Part shown: positions 35,106-46,609 of the stretch, in pieces
Layout of the letters: each line of letters begins with the position of its first letter
Numbering within the stretch: position 1 is the stretch's first letter
NCBI GenBank assembly: GCA_002104985.1
Contig: MCGO01000162.1
Location: 21,452 to 85,451 of the forward strand
Source of the DNA: Rhizoclosmatium globosum
Lineage: Eukaryota; Chytridiomycota; Chytridiomycetes; Chytridiales; Chytriomycetaceae
Reading direction: 5' to 3'
DNA: 64,000 nucleotides
Made by a program: the position numbers and the translations under genes
Notes under the pieces: generated by a model
Seen by the model: only the letters and a program-made list of their open reading frames with translations
Told to the model about the DNA's origin: nothing
Databases searched by the model: none

Positions 35106-38100
35106 TCACCCAGCCATTGTACAATTCAACTTGTGCCGACTGCAAATCTCTTCAATCATCAGTCTCCTTGCTGTTTGTGGTCGGCGGTACCCAGGCTTCA
35201 GAATCCTTGCCGTCAAATGTGCACTTGTGGCTGTCATTCGCACCAAATTTCCTAAACTTCGCTTACTAACCACCATTCCATCCGTAAGCGGTCCCAAAAT
35301 CAAGTTATCTTCCACAGCTCCTGCAGCTGTCATCATTCGAATATTATAAAGGGAATTATTCTTGTTAGGTAATTGGGGATGTACAACAATCACCGTCACC
35401 ACATTTGGCGTTAACTGCGACGTAACGCGTTTCACAACGTTATGAATGTCAATCATGTTTTCAATCCACAGAATCAAGACTTGGTTATCAGCGTTTGCAC
35501 TTGTGAACAGCGACTTCACTTTCTCTGCGTCGGTGCCGTCCACGCTTGCGGCTTGTGGCTTCATAACATACGGTGTATTAAAGAGAGTCTCTGCAGTTCG
35601 AGTTGCAAAGTAACTTGTATTTGAACAAATGGCTGCTGAAAGGTTTCCTTTGTATCCGACGTGTTTGTCAAGAGATATAGGCGCACCGATGGAAGTTAAA
35701 AATTGGTGAAAGTCAGAAGAAACTGCTTTCGGGCGAACAATATCGTTGATGGAGGTCTGACAGTCTTTCGCATAGAGGACACTAACAGCAAAGCATTCAC
35801 GCCTTTAAGAACGATTTTAGTTGAATAAATGTAAATTTATCGAGTATTACTCAGGCAATGCGTCCATTCGCTCCAGGTCCTTGAAGAATGCTTCCGACAT
35901 GATCATTGGTTTGAGCTTTTCACGTGCATCCAAAGCAAGATAACCTAGGTGAGATAAAAACTGTCTGAAAAGAGCACATGGTGCGTTCACATCATAACGG
36001 TTGATTGGCGGTGCTGGTTTTACAGAAATGTCCGCTTTGAGAGGATTCTCACTAACGGTGGCAAGATGAGACATTGTTGACCAACAATGAAAGTTAACTC
36101 AACTCTATACTGTTGTATCTTTCATTTTCGAGCTGAATTTTCCGATCCAGCTCTTTCTTAAACTCCTCAAATCGCTTTCCCTCCTCACTGTTTGGGTCCA
36201 GAAGCTCAGAAAACTTTGGAATAGCAGAATCGTTGAAACAGGGACCATCAATGACTGATGAATTCGGAGGAATGTAAGGTGGGAGTCTCGGTCGGACATG
36301 ATATTCTCCGGATTTTGGTTCCGCTGACACTGCAACTGAGCTTTTAGAAGATGCGGCCTCTTCCACTGTAAAAAGCGGCTTTTCAACGGTAGATGTTGAA
36401 GACATTGTCGTTTGGGACTTTCGTTCGCTTGAATGGCTTCTGGCAGGTTCCCATCACTATCGTGGAGTGTCAGCGATTGCTCGCGTAGCTTTACTGGAGA
36501 CGCCTTTCTTCCACCTAGAGGCGCCGATTGTGGTCGTTTCGGTCTTTCAGGCACACCCAGCCCTGAAGACGCTGGAGTACCAGTGCTAATACTTGAATCG
36601 TCTTTCAATGGGACTTTAACACTTTTCTCTTCCTTTGTGGCAGTTGCCGGAGTTTTCTTCCCCTTTTCCTCCAAATACATATGTTTGCAAACCCATGAGA
36701 ATTTTCCGGTTGCATCTCGTAAAATAAGAAGCAGCTTGGGGTTTTTAGGTTTCTGATCCAAGCTTTCATCCGATCCGCAATCAAAGTCTGGCCCTTCATC
36801 ACAATATGGAAGGCCGCCAGAGCCTGGCTGAATCGCCCACTCTGGTTGTTCCACGAATGCCATCAAAATTCGATTGTCATACACAAAGTATCGAATATAC
36901 TTTTTGTAGTCAGAACATTGAATGTGGGCGTATTAGAAGTGTTGACGACGAGTCTCTCAAATCGCTATCAACACTATTTCTGCCGCTTCCAAAAATACTA
37001 TCGCGTCTGCGTAAATCTCGGATTCGGAGAATTCTCTTGACTTCGGCAAGCTCATCAAATAAAGTGCTAACGCGTGAAGCGCCGAACCTCGCACCACGAG
37101 GAGGAAAGTTTCCAAGATGGTTCAAAAGTTGACTTAACGCGATTTCAGCCGCACTTTTAACGGCACTCTCGGCAGTAAGTTTCGCAAACGTGCTTACTCC
37201 CGCTGTAGACGATACTGTTGGTATAGTTGGAGATGGAGCTGTAATGTTGATATTTGTGCCACTGCTGCTAGGACTTGCTGTGAGTCGCTCCAGTTTATCC
37301 TTCTCCAGAGCGCTTCCCACACCCACCGCAGCCGCAAGACTGGCGACTAGTGGTGATGATGAGAGAGTATTAGAACGGCCAAATTTAGTTTTCGTTGGCC
37401 GACGTTTCCCCAACTTTTTTTCATTGAGTGCAGAAGTTACATTTCCTGCAAATGTAGCGAGACGGTCAGCCAAAGCCGCTGTCTTTTCGCTCATGCTTGT
37501 TGTAGCCGAAGGCAGATTTGGAGAGAGCGGGGACGGAATTTTTGGATGATGAGAGTCACCCATCAAGTTCCCTGAGCTACTCGAAGGCTTGACATGTGTT
37601 GGAGTCGTGACTGGTGGTACACCTCCAGTAACTACACTGAACTCGTGATCTTTGTCTAGAATAGATACTCCTCGACAGAGTGACGCATTTACTCTAGCTG
37701 TGCATTCTTTGTCGCGCAACATCCATCCTCCAATAATAGCCCAACGAATCATGCCGTCAAAAGCTCTTATAATCATTTGTTGGTGTGTCTGTTTACGAAA
37801 TTAGAGGACGCTAGACGAGTAAACGCAACATACCACGACATTGTCTTCAGCAAACAATCCATCAATATATGTCGAAAACGCAATAACGACGTCCTACAAG
37901 TTCCTTTGACAGCTTTATCCAAAGTCTCCCAAAAGAATGACAACTGGCCAAACAGGTCGAATACACTCATCATAACATCTTGGGGCCAAAGCTTGGCTAA
38001 CATCTTCTCTCTTACGACAGAGAGAACGAGTACAACAGCACCGGGGCATGTGTCAATTTCTTCAACGCAAAAGCAGCTTAAGACGTGAAGAGTCATTTTC

Positions 38101-40407
38101 AAGTTTGCAGGAGTATGTTCCGATGAAAGAGTTGTTAAAAGAAGGTCCAAATAGTATGGTTTAAGAGATTTAAAAGTAGCTGAAGGAGGTGGAGTCGAGT
38201 CCAAGTCCCTTGTCTCACTTGCTGTTCGGTTCGTAGCTCTTCCATATTCTTTGTACCATATGCGAATCTTGAACAAAATTAAGTTAGCAATCAGACTAGG
38301 TCTGGGATAAGACTACCTTATCTGAATAATCCCCTCGCTCAAGAATCACAAAATTCTTCATCTTGACTTCCCCAAACACTCCTAGCACACCAATAATGGA
38401 CCCAATTATTCGCAGACATCCTTTTCTTAGTTCTTCCATAGGAACTACCGTAATAGGATACCCCGTTTTGTCAGTTGAGAGTAAGACACGTTTTAAGCCA
38501 ACAGAGAAATCATTTACAAGGACTCGGATCCCTCCAGATCCATTATGAATAAATTTGCGCAATTCATAATGATAGATGTGAGTGTTTGAGGATGTCCTGT
38601 TCTCAACGCGATGCTAAGAGCGCTGTAAAAGCGTGCCAGGTAGGTTGGAAGGAACTTATTTCTTGGTTGAGGGTGTGCAAAATATTTTGCAGAGAATCGC
38701 AAAAGCTTCTGCGATTCCGTCTTCGTATCTGACAAGAAATACTAAATAAAACAATCAGTTAACTGAAATCATACTCGGGAGATCGGCGGGTAACTGCTTC
38801 AAAGAGCCAATGAGCAAACATATGGAGTATAGTATTTCCATCTGGGGCTGTTACTTCTGGATTAAACTCCTTTTTGGTTCCAACTGCCAGAAACGCGTCC
38901 ACGACTCGAGAAATTCCTTTGATTGCCACGTAAAAATTATCAGAGTTTTCGATTGAGTTAACATTTCCGATTATATCTGGAATTTGTCTTTGAGGAAACG
39001 TTAGAAACGATGGATGACTCACAAATGAATCGGTGCCATGCATAGACGGTGAACTTCTCCGATAGATCCAAATTAAATGGACTGACCGCTGGAAACAAAA
39101 CGCTTGTGTATTTTGTGCCTTCCCCTTCCCCATACAGCAATTGGAGAACCCGATTGGATAAGCCCAAGATAACAGCGCTCCAATTCTTGACAATCTCGAC
39201 ACGGTGTGTCCATTTTTCGTACTGATTCTGAGGTGGTATGAGCACTGTTGGACATAAGGTCTGCAATGTGAAATCACTTCACCTTCAAACAAGCCCACAA
39301 TTCCACATTCATATCTTCACTACGCAACCAAACTTCAATCAGAACTCGACTCAAAAAGTCACAAAGCGCGTCCCCCATTGCAGGACCAGCCTTCACTTCA
39401 CCGCCATTTCCAGTTCCACCTGCCCCTCCTGGATTAAGGGATGAACTCTTGTCCTTATCGCTTCCACTTCCGGCTGCAGCTCTCCATATTCTTGCCGATA
39501 GAACGGGTTTTCTGAACCAGAGGAAGTTGGTGTTGCTGTCATGGGTCCAACAAGGTTTCCATCCAGATGACTTGATCGTCGTTGCCTCCCCTGGATATTT
39601 CCACAAGGCTCTGATAACAACCGATCCGCACAGCCAAGTAGCACTTTAATTAAAACCATCCAAGTCTCGCGCGAGAAGTCGAGGTGGAATGGCTGTTGTG
39701 TTGGACCGGAAGTTGAATTCGACGCGCTTTGAGATTGAAAAGAAACTTGCTGCTGAGATGCAGTTAAAACCATGAGCAGGATATGGCGGCATAGGTTGAT
39801 ATGAGTTGTGACAAGCACTTCTGACGAAAGCTGATCTGCGGGCTGAGAAGATCCTGGTGTTGTTGGACTCGAATCATATGATTTTCGCGGTTGAAATAGG
39901 AGTGAACTGTGAAGGAATATTGTCTGGTCAAGTTGACAAGATCACATGAAGGATCAGGTCAGATATCAAATACAAACGCGTCAAGAGCCTGGAACTAACC
40001 TGCCAAAACACCTGCTCAAAGCCTTTAATTCCTGGGGAGCTAGATCTCCGCCCTCGAGGAGCCACGCTTTGTAGACATTGATGCACTCGTTTATAATAGT
40101 CACGTCCTCAATTGGCAGTGAGAGACCATGTCCAATGAGCTCCATGTACCATTTGACGTGCGGGAAAGACGTTAGAGTATTCGTATGATTTGGAACGGCA
40201 GATCGTTGAGAGAGGCAATTAACAGACTCGAATATAAGCTTCTTGCGAACCGCCAAGGGAAGAGGCGCAATAATGTTGGTATCTATAAAGGGTGAATATA
40301 ACAAAGGCAGGAAGCAGAATACCTGGCTGGTGCGCAAGAAGCCCAAGTTTGACACATCGTTCAAGAAACATTTGTTGGCTTTTTTCTTCTTTAATTAATC
40401 GCTTCAT
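35106..40407 (-). CDS. RalGAP-alpha/tuberin-type Rap/Ran-GAP protein
   Basis: Very large gene, roughly 1,600 codons in over ten exons. 5' exons: 40323-40407, 40000-40282, 39283-39906, and one ending 39260. N-terminal marks are VKWYMELIGHGLSLPIED and VYKAWLLEGG, then DGNTILHMFAHWLFEA, as in RalGAP-alpha. The middle (about 36.1-38.5 kb) is partly helical and partly Ser-rich. The C-terminal GAP part starts ECFAVSVLYAKDCQTS with FHQFLTSIGAPISLDKHVGYKGNLS and ends GPLTDGMVVSKRSLGNLVRMTA. RalGAPs stimulate GTP hydrolysis by Ral/Rheb-type GTPases. The catalytic Asn-thumb region is altered (see findings). Frame slips near 36420 and 39500 probably reflect missing bases; exon limits in the middle are not all resolved. 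Confidence 0.78.
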
Positions 40408-40418
40408 AAATCTTGGAA

Positions 40419-41269
40419 ATGGAGGCTGATGCACTTGTATCGTTCCTTTCTACGCCAAGTTTCACGGGGATTGATCTCTTGACAGCCAGTCTTGTGTCCC
40501 TCGCATTTGCGTTTGTTGTCTTTTACGCAACTTGGAGCACGGCCGAGTCTGTTGCGTCTGCGAATGCAAAGCTGAACAGTCCAAGTGAAGCGAAAGACGA
40601 GAAGAAACCAATCGAAGAAAAGACGGAGGAAGTTGAAAGTGAGGATGATGAGGACGATGAAAGCGACGACGAGGACACCAACGCCAATGTTCCTCTTCTT
40701 TCTAAAACGTACTCGGGTCCCGGCGAGTGGAAGATGGTCTTGTTGGTTCGCACTGACTTGGACATGGGGAAAGGGAAGGCGGCTGCTCAGGTACTCTCTT
40801 TGCCGAACGCACCCTCGCATAACTCTTCTTTTGGCAGTGCTGTCATGCTACTCTTGCTGCGTATCGAAAATTGAAACAAAGGATCCGAAGGTACGATCCT
40901 GCTTGGGCTGTATAAAGTGTATTCTAACCATCTAGCGTAGGGACTACGAAACTGGGAACGTTACGGACAAGCGAAAGTGACTTTAAAATGTCCGAATGAA
41001 GAGGAAATGTACGTACTATCTATTTGGTTGCATCGGAACGTATTAAGTTGGAATTATAGGCTTGCGTTGCAGAAGAAGGCGCGTTCATTAGGCTTAGTCG
41101 CCGAAAGTATTCGCGATGCGGGGCGTACTCAGATCGCTGCCAATTCTCGAACAGTGTTGGCTGTCGGACCAGGTGGGTTTACCTCAGTTTTCTGTCTTGC
41201 GATTAACTTCCAGTATAAGGCCCAAAAAAGGTTGTCGACGAAGTTTGCGGTCATTTGAAACTGTATTGA
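40419..41269 (+). CDS. PTH2: Peptidyl-tRNA hydrolase Pth2, one frame break
   Basis: Recycles peptidyl-tRNA dropped from ribosomes. Exons 40419-40790, 40838-40890, 40941-41008, 41060-41172 and 41220-41269; with one added base the total is 219 codons. An N-terminal membrane segment (LLTASLVSLAFAFVVFYATW) and a long acidic linker precede the Pth2 domain: MVLLVRTDLDMGKGKAAAQ, CCHATLAAYRKL, WERYGQAKVTLKC, LGLVAESIRDAGRTQIAANSRT and a final DEVCGHLKLY. The frame slips at about 40877 (CAAAGG). The start codon is only 11 bp from that of the divergent RalGAP-like gene. Confidence 0.92.
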
Positions 41270-41484
41270 TTTCAACTTAGTTCTCTTTGGGTAATAAAGA
41301 ACATACTTTCTTGTGTTTTTGAGTGCTGGGTGCACTGCATCATTAAGTGGAATTTCGAGATATCAATTGTCAATATGGACTTTTATAATTGTCAATAGTT
41401 CTTTGAGGCGTTTCGTAGGAGATCGGACACACCTCCTTTGATTGTTATTCACTGTTTGATTCAACACAAAACTTCCTACCAATC

Positions 41485-42275
41485 ATGAGTTTGGAGTGGA
41501 CGATTCGAACAAGGGATGAGCAGCCTCCACTTCACTTTCTAAAAGGGTTTCCGCTCTTTGTGATAAGCCAGATCGCTGAGCATGTTGGGCATTTTGTTCT
41601 GATTAACTATTATGGTTTCGCTGGCCTGTCACTTTACCTGATTATTGTGACTGCTGTAATGTCGCTCGATCCTCTTGCATCAGATAGTCTTGGGAAAAAC
41701 GTTCAAATCTTGCGGGCGAATGGCTTCGCTGATGGATACGTTCTTGCAGCCATGGTCGTCAACATGGTCTCTTCTCAAACGCTCACTTTGATCGTTATCA
41801 ACTGGATTTGTGGACAAGATGCAATGGCGAGTCTATGGAGCTCTCACATCTACACTTTACAGTTATTGGGAAGAATTATTGTCAACCTTGCAGGCACTGA
41901 GCTTCTTTCTATGTGGCTCACAAGTTTCTTCACGAAACGTGGCCGGACATACACGTGATGCATCATTGTTGCAAATACCCATCATGGACAACTAACTTGA
42001 TTTTCCATCCCTTTGATTTGGCGTTTGAGTTTGGTGGACCTGGGGCGATTTTGTTGTTGTTCCACTACTTCGTCTGGGACCAAGATAAACCAGTTCTGCT
42101 TCTCAGTTATATGTTCGTGCAGACTTATTACGCCATTGATCATGATGAATGGACGCGAACATATCATTATGAACACCATTCAAAGCTTGACTCAGTTTAC
42201 ACTATATACATCCAGAAGCGCGATGATGCAAAGTTAAATCGTATAAAGAAAATGATTAAACGTGCCGATAAATAA
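41485..42275 (+). CDS. Sterol-desaturase/fatty-acid-hydroxylase family enzyme, one frame break
   Basis: Integral membrane di-iron oxygenase of the PF04116 type. Hydrophobic helices (LYLIIVTAVMSL, AAMVVNMVSSQTLTLIVINW, FGGPGAILLLFHYFVW) surround histidine boxes HKFLHE, HVMHH and HYEHH. The first part (to about 41913) and the second are in different frames. One missing base in TCTATGTGGCTCAC, just before the first histidine box, joins them. No introns. Substrate unknown. The 3' end overlaps the convergent glycosyltransferase ORF by 79 bp. Confidence 0.83.
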
Positions 42276-43926
42276 AGTCTTTTATGACACCACATGGCTC
42301 TATCTGCACTAACAAAAGTCCGACACAACGCGCTAAATCCGAATGGAAACCAATAGCCTTTCTCCCCTTGCAATACCTTTGCAGAAACCTCCAACAAACG
42401 ATCAACCTTATTTCGACAAGTCCAATGCTGCCTTGCTCGGTAAAATGCTTCACGCGCCATCCACTCCAATTTCTCTTTGTCAAGCAAATACGCGTGAACG
42501 ACTTGGTTTACTTCTTCTGCAGTCATATCTTGTCGCAATGGTATAACAACATCCCGAAACATGTCTTCCATCTCAATCGGGATATCAGACGCAACAACGC
42601 ATCCACTCATGAAAGCTTCGTGGTATTTGCGAATTGCTTTTCTTACTATACTTGAATCGAACATACAGATTTGAGTTTCTCGCATGACTTGAGCGAAATT
42701 TAGTTGATGCTTTTTCAGGTGTGCAACATTTGTGTCCTTTTCAGAAGATGTATAGACTCCAATCGGCATATTGTTCAGAGTTACATTAGGATTGATATGG
42801 TCATATCCTGGATGCCAAAATATTGTCGCATTTTGAATAATGCCGTCCGTGATCCCTCGTTCAATTGTATTGCGAAGAGGATACAGCGAAGCAAGCGTGG
42901 AACCAATTAATTGAAGGAGAGTAGGCCTTGAGTCTTCCCACTTTTCGCCAGGACTCAATCTCTTGGCAGGATAATAAACGGTTTCAGGTGCACAGTCAGT
43001 GTGGCTTGGGATTGCTTTAGAACACTCAATAATACTAGTTGAAACTTACTGGAAAAAGAAAGGCATACTCCGATTCTGGATCTTTTCATATCCATCGAGA
43101 TCTCCCGTCTTATTTTTCTTTTCCATGGCATTTAAACGAATTAAATCCCACTGGTCTGGCCTGAACCAATCCATGATTAATCCAGCATATCGCAAGGCAT
43201 AAACGTCATCGAATGGGTTTCCTTCAAGCTCTTGCCGGCAAACCGATGGCCAATGACAGTCCCCTATATGAAAATATGGAATCAGTTATTCTTATTAATT
43301 TCAAAGCAGTTTGTACCAAGTGTTAATACAGAAACTGCAGACGAAGGGAAAGGATCATTTCCATGTCCATCCATTGAATAAATCACATCAAACTCAACAC
43401 CAGGAAACGTTTGTTCAATGTTCTGAGTAGTTGAAAGGTTTACGGAATAGTTGGGAAAGTCTACACCCCATAAATAGATATTCAAATCTGGATGTGTGAT
43501 TGCAGCATCAATCTCATCAAAGTAGTATCGATCCATACGATTCAGATAGTCTTTGATATGTGTGAAATACAGAATGTTCAACTTTCGGGAGGGAGTAGAG
43601 TACGGCCGTTTAACTGGCAGCCATTGACCACTGCTCTGGTTTCGTAATCGAGGTTCCTTCAAGATTGGCGAGAGAGGCCTCCATTCGTAGTCAAAGTCGC
43701 AAGGCCTAGGTTGTTCCTGGAAGCAAGCTTCTTTCTCACTGAGATGCCTTGTAAGGCTGGATGAAGGCGATTGAGTTGCCGAGGCTGTATAAGATTCGGT
43801 GATTGGTCTCAAGTGGTGAACATTCAGGCTTGTATCATGGCGGTAATAGATAACGACAGCAGCATTGATCAGTAATGCAATAATGATCAAGGAGGCCAGG
43901 AGAGACAGTGACGTGGGTCGTTCCAT
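42197..43926 (-). CDS. Type II membrane glycosyltransferase-like protein
   Basis: Exons 43317-43926, 43050-43263 and 42197-43004 give 543 residues with frame kept. The ATG at 43926 opens a signal anchor (SLSLLASLIIIALLINAAVVIYY), then a stem with sequons and a luminal domain: LNILYFTHIKDYLNRMDRYYFDEID, LWGVDFPNY, FDVIYSMDG, and later VRKAIRKYHEAFMSGCVVASDIP and EKLEWMAREAFYRARQHWTC. The last two resemble the C-terminal part of GT-B proteins with a Glyco_trans_1_2-like domain. Acceptor and donor unknown. It lies 50 bp downstream of the ABC transporter on the same strand. The last ~45 residues are basic/hydrophobic and overlap the opposite gene, so the true stop may be earlier. Confidence 0.68.
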
Positions 43927-43976
43927 TTCAAGTTTTGAGTGCGACAATTTATTTGGTCAAGTTATCTATGCAAGAA

Positions 43977-46332
43977 TCAAACTTCTCCAACAGGTGCCTT
44001 GGGCTCTACAGCTTTTCCCTCTGCAACAACAAGACGATACAATGATCCATATGCGATGACAATCAATCCTCCAACCATCGCTGCCAAACACGCTACACAT
44101 ACTGCAATGGAAAATTGGTCGTTGAAACCTAAATCATCTAAACATAAACTTCCGTCAATTCTGTTGGGATTCGTGGCTCGGCATTGGATTGAAAGTCCGC
44201 CATACTCGTTTTTTACAAGTCCTTCGTATCCGTATTTGAATGGAGAAATGTACTTGATCCAGTCGAAGTATGCAGGAATCGAGCCGTTGTTGATGAAAAG
44301 CCCACTGAATAACTGTAAAAAGGGAATGAGCCATAGTCAAAATTTAAAGGCTTTACCATCAAAGGCATGAGCAACATTGGGGCTGCAGCCAATGCCGACT
44401 CAAGGCTTTCGAACATTGACGCAAGGGCAATTCCAAGACTAAAGCCAGAACAAGCACTGAAGTTCACAATTGTAAATCGTTCCAAGAATAAAAACTTCTG
44501 CTCTTTACCTTAAAACAACGAAGACAACAAACAGGAAATATTTATCAGCTTGGTTTTGCAGTCCAACAAACCAGTAAACGATCAAAGAAAATATCCAAGG
44601 AAACAGCATCTGGAATGGAAGCTCTACGATGATTTTCGAGAAAAAGTACGCGGGAAGCCCGTAATAGCCTGGCTTCGATTTTAGAAATGCTTAGTGAAAG
44701 GCTCTCACTAACCAGCTCCAAATTCACGAGCAAACACAGCCTTCTCTTGGCCAAAGATCGAGAGATTCGAAATTGTTGCACTCATAACGTTGTTGATCTG
44801 TAAAGGCGAAAGTAAGAAGATGTGGTATTGGGTTTCAACAACTTACGACACTGAAGAACAACATTCCATTTCTATTCTGCGCTCCAGATAAATCGTAATT
44901 TGTTCCAGTTCCTTGGAAAAGCAATCCAATAATAATGGCAATAATCACAGCTTGTCCTCCCTTGGCTTTGATCACAAGTGGATTGCGGATTGCATTCTTT
45001 CCCACACGACCGAAAAGATACGCAAACTGAGTTCCAAACTTTGCGTATGATTTAAACGTCGAGCGGTCAATGCCACCAGTTCTTAACGACTTGAGCTCTG
45101 TTTGGAAAGTCGAGTTTTCAGATGATGTCTTCCAAGTCTGAATAAGTCCCTTGATTCTTTCGTCATTGTTTGTCGCTGCTGTTCCCGGTGCTGCAGTCGG
45201 GTCTGGTTCGTTGTTGAGTACCGACATGAAGAGGACTGTATAATTTGATCAACGACTTTTCAAATAATAACGCTTGTACTCACAATCCGCAGGGTTAGTA
45301 AAGTCGGGGCATTTGTAACCACACTTTGCAAAGTAGTCAATCGCGTCCTTTGCTGGTCCTGCATAAACTATTTCACCGTCTGCCATCAGCAAGAGATCAT
45401 CAAACAATTGACTTTAAATTGAATAGTTCAGTAAGATAAATTGGTTCATGAGAATCACTCACTAGATTTCACTGGATGGCTGATGAATGGTTGTAATGAT
45501 TGTACGACCCGTCGAAGCAAGGTTTCGCAACGTGTTTACAACAGAGAAAGCCGTGAAAGTATCAAGTCCAGAAGTTGGCTCATCGAGGAAGAGAATACTT
45601 GGGTTGGTAATGATTTCCATCGCCATAGCACAACGTTTACGTTCTCCACCACTAACTCCTGTTGATGGAAATTACATTTTAATCACAGCTTTAAAATTTG
45701 TGACGTTTACCTTTAATTGAAGAGTTACCAATGATGGTCGCTGCACATTTTTCCAAGTTCAGAAGCTTGATAGTGCGTTCGACAGTTTTCGTCTTTTCCT
45801 CAAGTGACATTTCCTCGGGCAAACGAAGGAGCGCACTCATTGTAATTGCCTCTCGTACTGTCATGGTAGCAAGAATCACGTCGTCCTGGAAAACGAAACC
45901 AGATACTTTCTTCATATTTCCCTTCACTTCTTCTCCGTTGATCAGAATCGAGCCAGTCAGCGATCCCTGGCGCGCTTCTCCCGCCAGAACTTGAAGAAGT
46001 GAAGTTTTTCCTGTGGAGTACGTATGTGAATCAGTTTGTTTGCAGTGGTAACTTCAAAACGAACCTGCCCCAGAAGCTCCCATGACTGCAGTTAATCTCC
46101 CAGGCTGAAAAATGCCAGATACGCCTTTCAACAGTCGCTTAGACATTTTTGGTTGAACGAAACGGAATCCGGGTTCTTTTGCTTTCTCCTTGTCCAAGAT
46201 CATGACTGAAAAGTCGATATTCTTGAAAGCCACTTGTAAGCGATGTTTTTCATCGACGACACTTTCGCGCAAGAGAGCTTTCTCTTTGTCTTTCGCGGAT
46301 ATTGGAGCTACAGCCACGTTTTCATCGGCCAT
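43977..46332 (-). CDS. ABCG-family half-transporter
   Basis: White/ABCG-type ABC protein, nucleotide-binding domain first, then six helices. Walker A (GASGAGKTSLL) spans an intron. [15 protein letters not shown], signature VSGGERKRC and Walker [13 protein letters not shown] follow, then the H-loop [10 protein letters not shown]. The membrane part reads [65 protein letters not shown], and [24 protein letters not shown], with the cysteines of the last loop. About eight exons. It probably acts as a dimer; cargo not readable. The start codon lies 277 bp from that of eRF3 on the other strand. Confidence 0.92.
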
Positions 46333-46609
46333 CTGTTATTTGTTGACAAATCTTAACGCAAGATTTTACTTTGCTTTCTTTCAAACTATTCTAATAAATA
46401 TTTATCGCGTAAGTTAAATACTTGAAATTGAGAACCATGTTCCGATACGAAGGATATAATATTTAGAGGGCGTCCCTACATAGACTACAATCACTTTGAT
46501 ACTACCAATCAGTATTCGCCACATGATCAAGTTTCTTGTGGCAAACGCGTGTTCTGATCCAATTGAAACCATCTCTTCTTTTTTTCGCTCCACTTTTTGA
46601 CAACCAACG

